Assembly (NCBI RefSeq): GCF_005404815.1
Contig: NZ_BJDF01000005.1
Location: forward strand, 51,673-115,672
Reading direction: 5' to 3'
DNA: 64,000 nucleotides
From: Companilactobacillus huachuanensis
GTDB lineage: Bacteria > Bacillota > Bacilli > Lactobacillales > Lactobacillaceae
Below, one piece after another: positions 26,313-34,335 of the stretch. The position numbers were made by a program, and so were the translations under genes. Below the pieces are notes generated by a model. That model had not been told where the DNA came from. It was given only the letters and a program-made list of their open reading frames with translations, and searched no databases. Each line of letters opens with the position of its first letter. Within the stretch, counting starts at the first letter, position 1.

Positions 26313-26358
26313 AAAAAAAGCTTTCAATCCACTAGAAGTAACGGTGAACTGAAGGCTT
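26313..26358 (-). terminator. Terminator of the WxL operon
   Basis: On the minus strand AAGCCTTCAGTTCAC pairs with GTGGATTGAAAGCTT through three G-U wobbles, followed by seven U residues. Confidence 0.7.
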
Positions 26359-26384
26359 ATTTTGACGTTAATAATTTATACTAC

Positions 26385-27428
26385 CTATCTGCTGTTTTTA
26401 CGATAATGTTTGATAACAAAACCTGCGATTACAACTAATGCAAGAATAGCACCTAGGATTATCCAGAGATCCATAGCACGATCAGGATTCTTATGATTGA
26501 TCTTGGCCATTTGCTTCTTTGTTACGACGAAGTTGCGTTTCAAATTCCAATGATTCTTACCATTGTTGGCTTTAACACTCAAATACATCGTATATTTGCC
26601 TGGTTTTAAGCGTTTGTTTTTACTTGGTCCGGTCACAGTATTGACATTAACTGGATAATAAAAATCACTGTTAGGTGCCATTGACATAGCCTTTTTATCT
26701 GATTTCAGAATAATTTTAGAACTATTTTGAGCAGTAACCTTGGCATCAACGGAGACTTTATTTTCCAAGGTTGGAACATCGTTATCCATTTCTCCATCAA
26801 CCGAAATTTGACCATTATTGTCAGTTTCAAAAACTTTAACAAACTTCAAATCAGGTTTTACGGCATCAGTATTTTGTTGTAGCTGTAATCCTAAAACATA
26901 GTTATATTGATTTCTTAATGTGACACCTTTAGGTAATTTTTTATCATTATTTATTTGATTATTTTCCTGAACAAAAATTCCACCCAATAACTCACCTGAA
27001 AAATCTCCTTTGGGAGCGTCTAACTTAATGGAAACTTCTTTCGATGAATTAGCGGCTACAGTGACTTCTTTGGGATAAGTCACAAGTTTCTCAATATTGT
27101 ATTGTAAATCGCTATCTGGGGCTATGCCATGGTCATTGTAATCGATCACACCATTAATATCAGTGGCAGCACGGTTCACTGAGACTTTGTACGAATGTTC
27201 CTTGGTGTCAGTATTATTAATTTTAAATTTAATGGTCTCACTTTGACCCGGAGTTACCTTTAAATCATAGTAACCGATATTTTTTGAAATCTGATTGCTA
27301 GGTAACTCAGGGGAAATACTATAATTGACACCGTTCGGAGTCGCAGCTTCAACTGTTCGATTGTCAAAAACAAAAACCAAAATAATGCTTGCTATTAATG
27401 TTAAAAAAATTGTCAGATATTTTTTCAT
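26385..27428 (-). CDS. DUF916/DUF3324 cell-surface protein, WxL partner
   Basis: A 347-residue type I membrane protein: signal peptide (KKYLTIFLTLIASIILVFVF), an extracellular DUF916 region (about 35-170, beginning NYSISPELPSNQ), a DUF3324 region (about 170-310) and a C-terminal helix (LWIILGAILALVVIAGFVIK) followed by a basic tail. In WxL clusters these proteins act with WxL-domain proteins at the peptidoglycan surface. It follows the WxL gene after 64 bp containing a weak terminator-like hairpin. Only two members of the usual cluster are present. Confidence 0.9.
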   Translation of the reverse strand: MKKYLTIFLTLIASIILVFVFDNRTVEAATPNGVNYSISPELPSNQISKNIGYYDLKVTPGQSETIKFKINNTDTKEHSYKVSVNRAATDINGVIDYNDHGIAPDSDLQYNIEKLVTYPKEVTVAANSSKEVSIKLDAPKGDFSGELLGGIFVQENNQINNDKKLPKGVTLRNQYNYVLGLQLQQNTDAVKPDLKFVKVFETDNNGQISVDGEMDNDVPTLENKVSVDAKVTAQNSSKIILKSDKKAMSMAPNSDFYYPVNVNTVTGPSKNKRLKPGKYTMYLSVKANNGKNHWNLKRNFVVTKKQMAKINHKNPDRAMDLWIILGAILALVVIAGFVIKHYRKNSR

Positions 27429-27442
27429 AATATTACCTCTTC

Positions 27443-27483
27443 GAAAAAAAGAGAAGCATATTGGTTTAATATACCTCTCTTCG
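27443..27483 (-). terminator. Intercistronic hairpin with U-tract
   Basis: On the minus strand AGAGAGGTATATT pairs with AATATGCTTCTCT and is followed by seven U residues, between the WxL gene and the DUF916 gene. It probably lets part of the transcripts through, giving more WxL protein than partner. Confidence 0.6.
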
Positions 27484-27492
27484 ATTCAATTT

Positions 27493-28104
27493 TTAAGCTG
27501 GTGCATTAGATAATGTCCAAGACAAGTCAGATGTGTATGACCCACCGATATTACCAGCAGGTACCTTCAATGTGGCATCGCCACTACCATAACTAGTAGT
27601 GAATGAACCAACACCTGTACCAGTTGCGGCGTTCAAAATTGTTACTGGAGCACTAGAAACCGGCGTTGCTGCTGTGAAAACAGGCAATGTTGAAACGTTA
27701 TCGGCATCGTCAGCCTTCACAGGAGTTGCTGAAGAATCAGCTAATGATAGGCTTGCACCTTTCAAAGTTGCTCCGCCAGTCGTTCCATCAGTAAATGGTG
27801 TATCTGCTAGCGAAACCGTCCAACCTGTTGGTTCACCTGGGTTAGCTATTTGTAATCCACTTGAAAAACTAGTTGAAGTATAACTCGTATCGTCAGCACT
27901 TGAATCAACCGTACCAAATCCAATACTTGGTGCAGCCTTAATTGTTATGGTTCCTGGTGTAATTGCTGCTGAAGCCGTTTCTGGTGTCGTCGAGGTTGTT
28001 GGTGCCGTCGTAGCTGCTTTAGCTACATAACCACCAGCTCCAACCGAAACTATTCCTAAAATTGCTCCACCTATTAATAAACTATTTCTTAAAATTTGTT
28101 TCAT
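27493..28104 (-). CDS. WxL domain surface protein
   Basis: A 203-residue exported protein: signal peptide (MKQILRNSLLIGGAILGIVS up to about AKAAT), an Ala/Thr/Pro-rich linker, then the WxL domain ending LSWTLSNAPA with the second WxL motif at the very C-terminus; the first is in GWTVSL. WxL domains bind peptidoglycan non-covalently. An upstream in-frame ATG (28119) overlaps the GGAGGAG ribosome site, so the ATG at 28104 is the start. First gene of the pair with DUF916; a structured leader precedes it. Confidence 0.92.
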   Translation of the reverse strand: MKQILRNSLLIGGAILGIVSVGAGGYVAKAATTAPTTSTTPETASAAITPGTITIKAAPSIGFGTVDSSADDTSYTSTSFSSGLQIANPGEPTGWTVSLADTPFTDGTTGGATLKGASLSLADSSATPVKADDADNVSTLPVFTAATPVSSAPVTILNAATGTGVGSFTTSYGSGDATLKVPAGNIGGSYTSDLSWTLSNAPA

Positions 28105-28119
28105 TATATTCTCCTCCAT

Positions 28120-28235
28120 ATCTGATATTATTTTATCGATATGAACCAGAGCCTATCATTTAAGACAGCCCCATCATCCAAGGCTCCTGAGAATAACCTT
28201 ATGGCCATCTGTGAAGATTTTTTCAACCTCCACAC
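28120..28235 (-). promoter_or_regulatory. Structured 5' leader of the WxL gene, class unknown
   Basis: The minus-strand leader can form CAGGAGCCT with AGGCTCTG, or alternatively GAGCC with GGGCT just inside it, two mutually exclusive pairings, and nearer the gene a CATATC/GATATG stem. There is no U-tract terminator and it matches no riboswitch I know. Tentative. Confidence 0.35.
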
Positions 28236-28313
28236 TGCAAGTTATAGAATCAATTCGATTGTGAATCAAATATTAGACTGTTAGTGTACGAAAAGTAAAT
28301 TATAATAGGGGTG

Positions 28314-28500
28314 TGGGCCGCCTCCAGTTTCCTGTGAAATGGTAGTTCTGCAGTGAGGACCGGGCCGAGCCAAGGTCTCGTCCCTCGCTTTGAAGCCTTA
28401 CCACAGACCGGTAAGTCTCCAAAGTCGCCCTGTGGTGTAATGGCTAAAGCCATAACGCCACCTTCACTTCAGACTACCATTTCACAGGAAACCTCCGGCT
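28314..28500 (-). repeat. Family B-like core (B3) with 20-bp perfect closing helix
   Basis: GTTTCCTGTGAAATGGTAGT (28327-28346) is exactly complementary to 28473-28492. On the minus strand P2 has GTTATGGC opposite GCCATTAC, P3 has CTTACCGG opposite TGTGGTAAG, and a P4-like CGAGAC/GGCTCG arm is shorter than usual. The P1 sequence shares almost nothing with family A. The remaining stretch, 28501-28755, is A+T-rich with no gene I can support. Confidence 0.75.
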
Positions 28501-28767
28501 AAGGTATTTTTAATCAAATAGCCACTTATATTTTAAATAATGACATAAATGTGGTAGTTCCATTGCTCGCGATAAGTCCGTTTCTACGATCGAACCTTTT
28601 ACAATAGAACCGTTATCACTGTGATTTAAAAACATTTTTATACTTTTATTCTTTATTACCATCTATCAAACAATAAGTTGACCTTCAAATATTGAGAATT
28701 TCACACTTCGAATATATTCTTAATAGCTGAAGAAAGAATCTTTAATGATTAGAGGATGTCATTTAAT

Positions 28768-29526
28768 ATGTCGGAAATAAATTCAACAAACAGATCAATC
28801 ATCAATGTCGTTAATATTATTTGGAGTTTTAATCCTAAATCCAAACAAGTTTTAGTCTTATTGATTCAAAATTCTTTTGGCAACGATTCTGGTCATTGGG
28901 GACTGCCTGCAACTATACTGCGTACGGATGAAAATGCCGAGGATGCTTCCTTACGTTTGATCCGGGAGAAAATCGGAATCGAATTGCCTGATTTTTATAC
29001 TGAACAATTAGCTACTTTCAGTAATGTTCAACGTATCAGTGATCACCGAGAAATCGCCTTAACTTACATGACCTACTTACCCTCCATGCCTGATTTGACC
29101 CCTGGTTATGGGGCCAAAGATGCTGAGTGGTTTAGCGTTGATTATTTGCCTGAACAATACTTACTGACATATCACGATTTGCAATTCAGGACTCTAGCTG
29201 ACAAAATATCGGAAAGTGAATTTTATAACAATATTGAAGAATCCCATGACAACAGCCATTTGGCGGCTGATCATGCTCTGATACTGCGCTTGGCCTTCCA
29301 CAGGATAACTAATCGTCTGGATTATTTACCAACTATTTTATTGATCCTAGGGGACAGTTTTACTCTCAAACAGGCTCGTGAAGTTTATGCCACATTTTGG
29401 AAAGAACCCTCTGTAAACATTGACAACTCAAACTTTCGCAAAACTCATGCCCATCTCTTTAATGAAATTGGTATGGAACATGGCAAGAGTGGTCGTCCGG
29501 CCAAACTATATGAGCTACGCGGATAA
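28768..29526 (+). CDS. NrtR-like regulator: degenerate Nudix domain plus winged helix
   Basis: A protein of about 252 residues. Residues about 10-140 are a Nudix fold (WGLPATILRTDENAEDASLR), but the catalytic Nudix box is broken: the expected Gly is Ala and REUXEE reads RLIREK, so hydrolysis is unlikely. Residues about 155-250 form the winged-helix domain of NrtR-type repressors (ending KSGRPAKLYELRG). NrtR proteins sense ADP-ribose or related NAD metabolites. The next gene is a NiaP-like niacin transporter, so control of NAD salvage fits. The ATG at 28756 abuts AGAGG; the ATG at 28768 is better placed. Confidence 0.82.
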   Translation: MSEINSTNRSIINVVNIIWSFNPKSKQVLVLLIQNSFGNDSGHWGLPATILRTDENAEDASLRLIREKIGIELPDFYTEQLATFSNVQRISDHREIALTYMTYLPSMPDLTPGYGAKDAEWFSVDYLPEQYLLTYHDLQFRTLADKISESEFYNNIEESHDNSHLAADHALILRLAFHRITNRLDYLPTILLILGDSFTLKQAREVYATFWKEPSVNIDNSNFRKTHAHLFNEIGMEHGKSGRPAKLYELRG

Positions 29527-29537
29527 CTTGACCTTGG

Positions 29538-29562
29538 AAAAGACTAATGATAGTCTTTTTTT
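29538..29562 (+). terminator. Terminator after the NrtR-like gene
   Basis: Stem AAAGACTA/TAGTCTTT with an ATGA loop, followed by T residues. Confidence 0.7.
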
Positions 29563-29631
29563 ATGCTATTTAAGGTATTTTTTACCTTTAATAAAAATAG
29601 TAATATTTTATATAATTTATGGAGGTAAGTT

Positions 29632-30828
29632 TTGGATTCACAAAAAATCGAAACTACACAAAAAAGTGGCCTTAAATTGTTAATGGTTATTGGGACTGCT
29701 TGGTTATTCGATGCTGCTGATGTGGCATTGTTATCATTTATCATGCCATTAATTAAACAAGAATGGAGTTTAAGTGCCAGTCAAATCGGTTTGGTCGGTT
29801 CGATCACAACTGTTGGTATGATGATTGGGGCTTTCCTATTTGGATATTTAGCTGATCGTTTTGGTAAAAAAAATATCATGATGGTCACATTACTGGTCTT
29901 TTCAATTAGTAATTTATTATTGGCTTTAACAACTGACGTTAACCAGTTTCTTCTGGTTCGTTTCATAACTGGTATTGGTCTTGGGGGAGAATTACCAGTT
30001 GCATCAACTATTATTGCAGACTCATTCTCGGGAAATAAACGTTCTAGAATGCTCATTTTGGTGGACAGTTTCTGGGCCATCGGTTGGATTTTTGCATCCC
30101 TACTGGCCACGTTGGTAATGCCAGCCTATGGTTGGAAGTTCACTGTAATCATCACTTCCGTAACGGCGTTATACACATTAGTTTTGCGTAATCACTTACC
30201 CGCTGAAACTAATGTAAAAAATGACAAATTGAATCTTCGCCGTGCCATGAAACAAATTTGGTCACCTGAATTTCGTCGTTCAACTCTATGTTTGAGTATT
30301 CTTTGGTTCGTAATCATGTTTGTCTACTACGGACTATTTCTTTGGTTGCCAAGTATCTTGATTCAACGTAACTTGTCAATCTCTCGGAGTTTCTTATACA
30401 CATTTATCACTAGTTTTGCCCAATTACCTGGTTATTTCTTAGCGGCCTATTTGATGGGTAAACTAAGTCGTAAAAAAGTTTTGGCAATTTATATTATCGG
30501 AACCATCGTTGGAGCATTCCTTTTTGGTACAGCTCAAACTGAAGCAATGGTTCTAATCAGTGGCTGTCTACTATCCTTCTTCACACTTGGTGCATGGGGA
30601 ATTATGATTGCCCTAACACCCACACAATACCCAATCGAATTACGCGGAATGGGCATTGGTTTTACTCAGGCCATCGGTCGTATTGGAGCAACTATTGGGC
30701 CTTATCTAATTGGTTTCTCATTGGGTATCGGTATTAATACAACGATGATTTTCTTCTACTTCATCTTAGCTTTAATTATCGGTATTGCTGTTCTTACTTT
30801 TGGAATGATTGATACAGATAGAAAATAA
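29632..30828 (+). CDS. MFS transporter, NiaP-like (niacin uptake)
   Basis: A 398-residue, 12-helix MFS permease of the AAHS type. TAWLFDAADVALLSFIMPLI (helix 1), LADRFGKKN (loop 2-3 signature) and TGIGLGGELPVASTIIAD (helix 4) align well with what I recall of Bacillus NiaP (YceI). Expected role: uptake of nicotinate or nicotinamide. TTG start seven bases after GGAGG. The NrtR-like gene lies 105 bp upstream with its own terminator between, so a separate promoter is likely. Nicotinate as substrate is inferred from similarity and context. Confidence 0.85.
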   Translation: MDSQKIETTQKSGLKLLMVIGTAWLFDAADVALLSFIMPLIKQEWSLSASQIGLVGSITTVGMMIGAFLFGYLADRFGKKNIMMVTLLVFSISNLLLALTTDVNQFLLVRFITGIGLGGELPVASTIIADSFSGNKRSRMLILVDSFWAIGWIFASLLATLVMPAYGWKFTVIITSVTALYTLVLRNHLPAETNVKNDKLNLRRAMKQIWSPEFRRSTLCLSILWFVIMFVYYGLFLWLPSILIQRNLSISRSFLYTFITSFAQLPGYFLAAYLMGKLSRKKVLAIYIIGTIVGAFLFGTAQTEAMVLISGCLLSFFTLGAWGIMIALTPTQYPIELRGMGIGFTQAIGRIGATIGPYLIGFSLGIGINTTMIFFYFILALIIGIAVLTFGMIDTDRK

Positions 30829-30845
30829 TATTTCGAAAATTAGTT

Positions 30846-30922
30846 AAAAAAGAAGTCGCTTCTCACTTGAAAACATCCCTTGGACTAGGGAATATTTGAG
30901 ATGAAAAGTAACTTCTTTTTTT
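30846..30922 (+). terminator. Long hairpin terminator of the MFS gene
   Basis: AAAAAAGAAGT pairs with ACTTCTTTTTT around an inner TCCCT/AGGGA hairpin; T-tract at the end. Confidence 0.8.
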
Positions 30923-30929
30923 AGTCTTA

Positions 30930-31085
30930 CTAAAGGTTGCAGGTTTAGTTAAATATGCCGTTTCCAGAGCTGATAGTATTTTTTTAACAGCGGGAATAAA
31001 ATGAAAATTTCTGATTATTTAAATAAATTGACTCTAAGCCTGTAATAGCAATGGCTAGATTAATTTTTCATCTTTCAACCTTCAG
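30930..31085 (-). repeat. Short family A form (A7): terminal arms without core
   Basis: 156 bp. It has terminal repeats CTAAAGGTTGCAGG and CTTTCAACCTTCAG, flanked by AGTCTTA and ATTCTTA (6 of 7 identical). After GTTTCCAGAGCTGATAGTAT the whole core is missing and the left arm resumes at AATAAAATGAAAATTTCTG. It lies 101 bp after the MFS stop, behind the terminator. A copy of the same shape exists at 40281-40431. Confidence 0.8.
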
Positions 31086-31165
31086 ATTCTTATTAAACCA
31101 TGAAATAATAATAATTTTTGTAAACAGGTCTGAGAAAAACCAGAATTTCTTGATACACTTTACTA

Positions 31166-31879
31166 TTACAATACTGCTGTTTCTGAATGATCTTTAGTTA
31201 AATGTTCAATTCGACCGTCAACTTTGAAATATTTCTCAATCAAATCTTTCAACTCAACAACGGCCTCATTGGCACGTTTTGCTTGTTTTTCATTAATAGC
31301 TTCAATCACTAAAACAGAATCGGTTGTATCCTCTGTCAACATCGTTCTCTGTGCTTCACGCCAGTTCAGACAGCGGCAAATGGCACCAGCATCATCGTAA
31401 TAAATGATTTCTCCTGGTAATGCAGGTGAATTTTCTGTTGCACCTAATGGTTTGAACCCTTCTCCACCTTTGGCCTCTCCTAAATGCATATCACCGTCGA
31501 AAGCTTTAATATTTTCACCGCCGCATGGAACTCCATATTTCAATGAAATACTATTATAAATATCGACTAGTGGATTGATTGGTGAAAATTCACGTCCCTG
31601 ACTAACTCGTTTCAATAAAGCTTCGATTGAACAACGGACACCTTTTTTAGTCTTGAATTGACGAAAAGCCTCACGCCATTCATCAATAACTTCATTATCT
31701 TTAAAAGATTCATTGGTAATGAATTTTTCCGATTCATCAGATGCATCTTTCAACAATTTGGCAAAGTAAGGATCATCTTTTTCATCAACGTGATTGTCGA
31801 TACCATGAATTACTAGCGTACTGATTTGTGCCTCAGGAAATAATTCCCAAAATTTTTCGTCTACTACTACTTTTGTCAT
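31166..31879 (-). CDS. B3/B4 domain protein (PheRS beta-like editing domain)
   Basis: A 237-residue stand-alone B3/B4 domain, the fold with which phenylalanyl-tRNA synthetase removes wrong amino acids. Visible are EWREAFRQFKTKKGVRCSIE, NPLVDIYNSISLKYGVPCGG and LPGEIIYYDDAGAICRCLNW, the conserved path of this family. A tRNA-deacylase or amino-acid binding role is possible but unproven. Last gene of the MarR-GNAT-B3/4 operon (1-bp spacing to the GNAT stop). A clear paralogue sits at 38412-39122. No obvious terminator follows. Confidence 0.82.
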   Translation of the reverse strand: MTKVVVDEKFWELFPEAQISTLVIHGIDNHVDEKDDPYFAKLLKDASDESEKFITNESFKDNEVIDEWREAFRQFKTKKGVRCSIEALLKRVSQGREFSPINPLVDIYNSISLKYGVPCGGENIKAFDGDMHLGEAKGGEGFKPLGATENSPALPGEIIYYDDAGAICRCLNWREAQRTMLTEDTTDSVLVIEAINEKQAKRANEAVVELKDLIEKYFKVDGRIEHLTKDHSETAVL

Positions 31880-31880
31880 A

Positions 31881-32402
31881 TTAATTTTCCAATTCCTTTT
31901 TTAAAATATAATCTGTCTGAGTTGAAGTTCCCATGACAAATTTGTGTGAACTATAATGTTCAAATCCCATTGCTTGATAAAATTTTTGTGCAGCAAAATT
32001 CTTTTCCCAAACTCCGAGCCAGAGCCTTGGTTTCTTTAAAGATTGCGCACGTTCGATGGCTAACTTCATCAAAACCTCTCCAAGTCCTTTGCGCTTATAG
32101 GAAACTCGAATATAAATACGTTGAACTTCTAAGAAATCATCATCCATAGGCTCACTTTGTGCATCAAGAATATTAACTTTTAAATATCCGACTAACTCAT
32201 CATCAATATATAAAAAATAAAATTCTGAGTTCTTATCAGTTAACTCTTGCCGCAAAGTGTTCAAATTGTAAGCGCCTTCGATATACGCCTTCATATTTTC
32301 CTCAGTATTATACGGTTTAAATGTATCCGTATACGTTTCGACACTGAGCCTTTGCAAAGTTTTCAAATCATCTTCAGTACATCTTCTAATTGTAGTCGTC
32401 AT
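31881..32402 (-). CDS. GNAT family N-acetyltransferase
   Basis: A 173-residue acetyltransferase. The acetyl-CoA binding motif A appears as VQRIYIRVSYKRKGLGEVLM (about 103-122, R-x-x-G-L-G type), with MGFEHYSSHKFVMG near the end as motif B. The substrate (small amine, polyamine or peptide) is not evident. Start and the MarR stop overlap (TGATG), and the B3/4 gene follows after 1 bp, so it is the middle gene of one operon. Confidence 0.87.
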   Translation of the reverse strand: MTTTIRRCTEDDLKTLQRLSVETYTDTFKPYNTEENMKAYIEGAYNLNTLRQELTDKNSEFYFLYIDDELVGYLKVNILDAQSEPMDDDFLEVQRIYIRVSYKRKGLGEVLMKLAIERAQSLKKPRLWLGVWEKNFAAQKFYQAMGFEHYSSHKFVMGTSTQTDYILKKELEN

Positions 32403-32854
32403 CAATATATCCGTTTATTACCCTTCTTCACATATTCCCAGTTCTCCGATATATTGCCTTCAACAATATTCAAGAGTTTAAAAACTTGCTTTCGTTCGCT
32501 AGGTGACAATCCATTTAAAGCAATTTCATTCGAGTAATGCTCTTCGCGATAAAGTATCGGATAGGTTTCTTCACCTTTTTTTGTCACATAAAGTTTCTTT
32601 TCTTTCTTATTATCTTCGGATTGTTTCCTAACGATAAATTCATTCGTCTCTAACTTTTTAATTGCCCGTGCAGCAGTCGTGCGATCAACTTTGATCATTT
32701 CAGCGACTTTCTCCTGAATAATCCCTGGATGCTCATAAATTCTAGCTAAGTAGATATATTGTCCTTTTGTTAAATCGTATTTTTTAAATTCAATATTACT
32801 GATTGAATCAAGCGACCGCGCTATTACACCTATTGATCTCAAAATGTCTTCCAC
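32402..32854 (-). CDS. MarR family transcriptional regulator
   Basis: A 150-residue winged-helix repressor. The recognition region is VAEMIKVDRTTAARAIKKLE (about 49-68), with the wing RKQSEDNKKEKKLYVTKKGE. GTG start seven bases after GAGAGG. It heads the operon with GNAT and B3/4 genes and has a perfect inverted repeat over its promoter, so autorepression is very likely. The ligand is unknown; a phenolic or cationic toxic compound would be typical. Confidence 0.9.
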   Translation of the reverse strand: MEDILRSIGVIARSLDSISNIEFKKYDLTKGQYIYLARIYEHPGIIQEKVAEMIKVDRTTAARAIKKLETNEFIVRKQSEDNKKEKKLYVTKKGEETYPILYREEHYSNEIALNGLSPSERKQVFKLLNIVEGNISENWEYVKKGNKRIY

Positions 32855-32882
32855 ATCAATGCCTCTCTTTCAAACAAAAAAT

Positions 32883-32916
32883 ATTGTACAATTATTTTGT
32901 TGTACTTGCAACAAAA
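32883..32916 (-). promoter_or_regulatory. MarR operon promoter and operator
   Basis: On the minus strand TTGCAA (32906-32911), 17 bp, TACAAT (32883-32888). The inverted repeat TTTTGTTG-6-CAACAAAA (32895-32916) covers the -35 box and part of the spacer, the position of an autoregulatory MarR operator. Confidence 0.75.
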
Positions 32917-32923
32917 AATCTAA

Positions 32924-32961
32924 TAAAAAAACTGACATTTACCGAAGCAAATGCCAGTCAG
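32924..32961 (-). terminator. Terminator of the immunity-like gene
   Basis: On the minus strand CTGACTGGCATTT pairs with AAATGTCAG (bulged), followed by a T-run. Confidence 0.7.
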
Positions 32962-32983
32962 AATTAATCTTTTCTATTCAATT

Positions 32984-33259
32984 TTAATTGATGGCATAAC
33001 CAACATTATGTGCAAATTGGTCAATTTGTTCCATATATTCACTACCATTGTCTAGTTTTGACAATGTCTTTTGGATTTTACGATCATCACGTAATCTACC
33101 AAATAGATATTGGAATGAATAATTCTTATTTAACAAATTATATGTCTTTAGAACAAAATCTTTAGAATAATCCTCTTTATCTAAATCCTTTGCATTATTA
33201 ATATCGGTATAAAGCTCCGATAAAATTCTCTTTGCCTCAGTATTGTCATTTAGTTTCAT
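32984..33259 (-). CDS. Small helical protein resembling bacteriocin immunity proteins
   Basis: A 91-residue, highly charged, all-helical protein without membrane segment: LSELYTDINNAKD, KDFVLKTYNLLNKNY and the C-terminal MEQIDQFAHNVGYAIN. Size, helix pattern and composition resemble the cytosolic immunity proteins of class IIa bacteriocins (enterocin A immunity family), which protect the mannose-PTS receptor. No bacteriocin precursor or transporter is nearby, so it would be an orphan immunity gene, a known situation in lactic bacteria. ATG at 33257-33259 with GGTGG upstream. A perfect cre site lies in its leader. Confidence 0.6.
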   Translation of the reverse strand: MKLNDNTEAKRILSELYTDINNAKDLDKEDYSKDFVLKTYNLLNKNYSFQYLFGRLRDDRKIQKTLSKLDNGSEYMEQIDQFAHNVGYAIN

Positions 33260-33308
33260 CAATACACACCACCTAATTAATTATTAAAACCCACACAGGT
33301 TCACGCTA

Positions 33309-33323
33309 ATGAAAGCGTTTACT
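33309..33323. promoter_or_regulatory. Perfect cre site in the leader of the immunity-like gene
   Basis: ATGAAAGCGTTTACT fits WTGNAANCGNWNNCW completely. A TATAAT box on the minus strand lies about 25 bp upstream, so the site is just downstream of the start of transcription, where CcpA would act as a roadblock. It sits inside a wider inverted repeat ACACAGG...CCTGTGT (33294-33336 region). Confidence 0.75.
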
Positions 33324-33391
33324 CTTATGCCTGTGTACCTATTATATAACTTATGGTCGTAAATTTCACTTAAATGCCAAATATCTCTAAA

Positions 33392-34069
33392 TTAATTATT
33401 TTCTGTATTAAAATTATGTTTTATTTGTGGCCAGATCCATTTATCGGAAGCTGCTATTATAATGCCGTTAAAGATAAATGAGAAAACCGTCCCCACATTA
33501 ACTGAATAGACATTATGGATAGCAATACCCGCCACAATAATAATTATAATTGGTGGGATGAAATCAACAAGTTGAGCTGCTGTTGAATTACCTTTCAAAT
33601 ACATAAACCTTAAAATATTTGTTGTATCGTCATTCGGATGCATCACGATATTAGCTCGTTGATACAATGAGATGGCAACGCAGAAAAATACGACTCCTAA
33701 GCAAGATAAAAATGTTCGAATCAAAATCGGTAAATTTGGGACCCCAATACTATTTAGCAAATTGGTAAAAATATTCACAAAATAACTGAAAAACATAACA
33801 TAAAGAATTTCTCCAACCAATCTTCGACCATCAAAATGTTTGATCAAAAATTGATTTGTGACAGCATTGACGACTCCGATGATAAAAAGTAACAAGCCAG
33901 TATTCCAGCCAAACCATTTTGTCATATTAACTGCTCCAGCGGTCCATAAGCCACTCCCCATATTGGCAGAAATACATAAACCATTTCCAAAGGCATTTAA
34001 AATCAGACCCGATATCAGTCCAATAATTCTTGTTTGTATTGAATTCTTGATACAATCACCCTTTCTCAA
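33392..34069 (-). CDS. YczE/YyaS/YitT-type membrane protein
   Basis: A 225-residue membrane protein with five or six helices; GLILNAFGNGLCISANMGSG and GVVNAVTNQFLIK, and later ISLYQRANIVMHPNDDTT, follow the YczE/YitT family. Function is poorly known in the family. The start is uncertain: the TTG at 34069 has no ribosome site, while AAAGGGTGAT sits seven codons further in without a standard start codon after it. Monocistronic. Confidence 0.75.
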   Translation of the reverse strand: MRKGDCIKNSIQTRIIGLISGLILNAFGNGLCISANMGSGLWTAGAVNMTKWFGWNTGLLLFIIGVVNAVTNQFLIKHFDGRRLVGEILYVMFFSYFVNIFTNLLNSIGVPNLPILIRTFLSCLGVVFFCVAISLYQRANIVMHPNDDTTNILRFMYLKGNSTAAQLVDFIPPIIIIIVAGIAIHNVYSVNVGTVFSFIFNGIIIAASDKWIWPQIKHNFNTENN

Positions 34070-34201
34070 TGATGATTATGTTACATCAAAACTAACCGCA
34101 GACACAAACGACATATAATCAGTGAGGTAAATAGACACTGTAATCCTTGGATTCCTCTCCTAATTTTGATTATGGTAGTATCTCAGTAATTACTTTTAGA
34201 G

Positions 34202-34331
34202 CTTTTGTGCGAATCATTAAATATTAAAATCAGCAAAAATGAGTTGTATCACTCTTAATTATTTTTTTAAGTGTGATACAACTCATTCTGTTTTATGTAA
34301 TTTGATTAATATTCTCAGCTCTGGAGACAGA
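34202..34331 (+). repeat. Family B remnant (B4): hairpin module plus right core edge
   Basis: The block AAATATTAAAATCAGC and palindrome GAGTTGTATCACTC / GTGTGATACAACTC (about 34236-34287) match B1. Then only the last piece of a core remains, TATTCTCAGCTCTGGAGACAG, up to 5 bp before the stop of the osmolyte permease. The core has been deleted. Confidence 0.7.
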
Positions 34332-34335
34332 TAAC

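Noticed and set aside
26316..26333. Right-hand terminal repeat of element A6 (CTTTCAATCC)
   Set aside because: The bases are better explained as one side of the WxL operon terminator, which pairs fully with 26344-26358.
28120..28235. T-box or SMK-type leader before the WxL gene
   Set aside because: No T-box sequence, no terminator/antiterminator with U-tract and no match to the SMK core; left as an unassigned leader.
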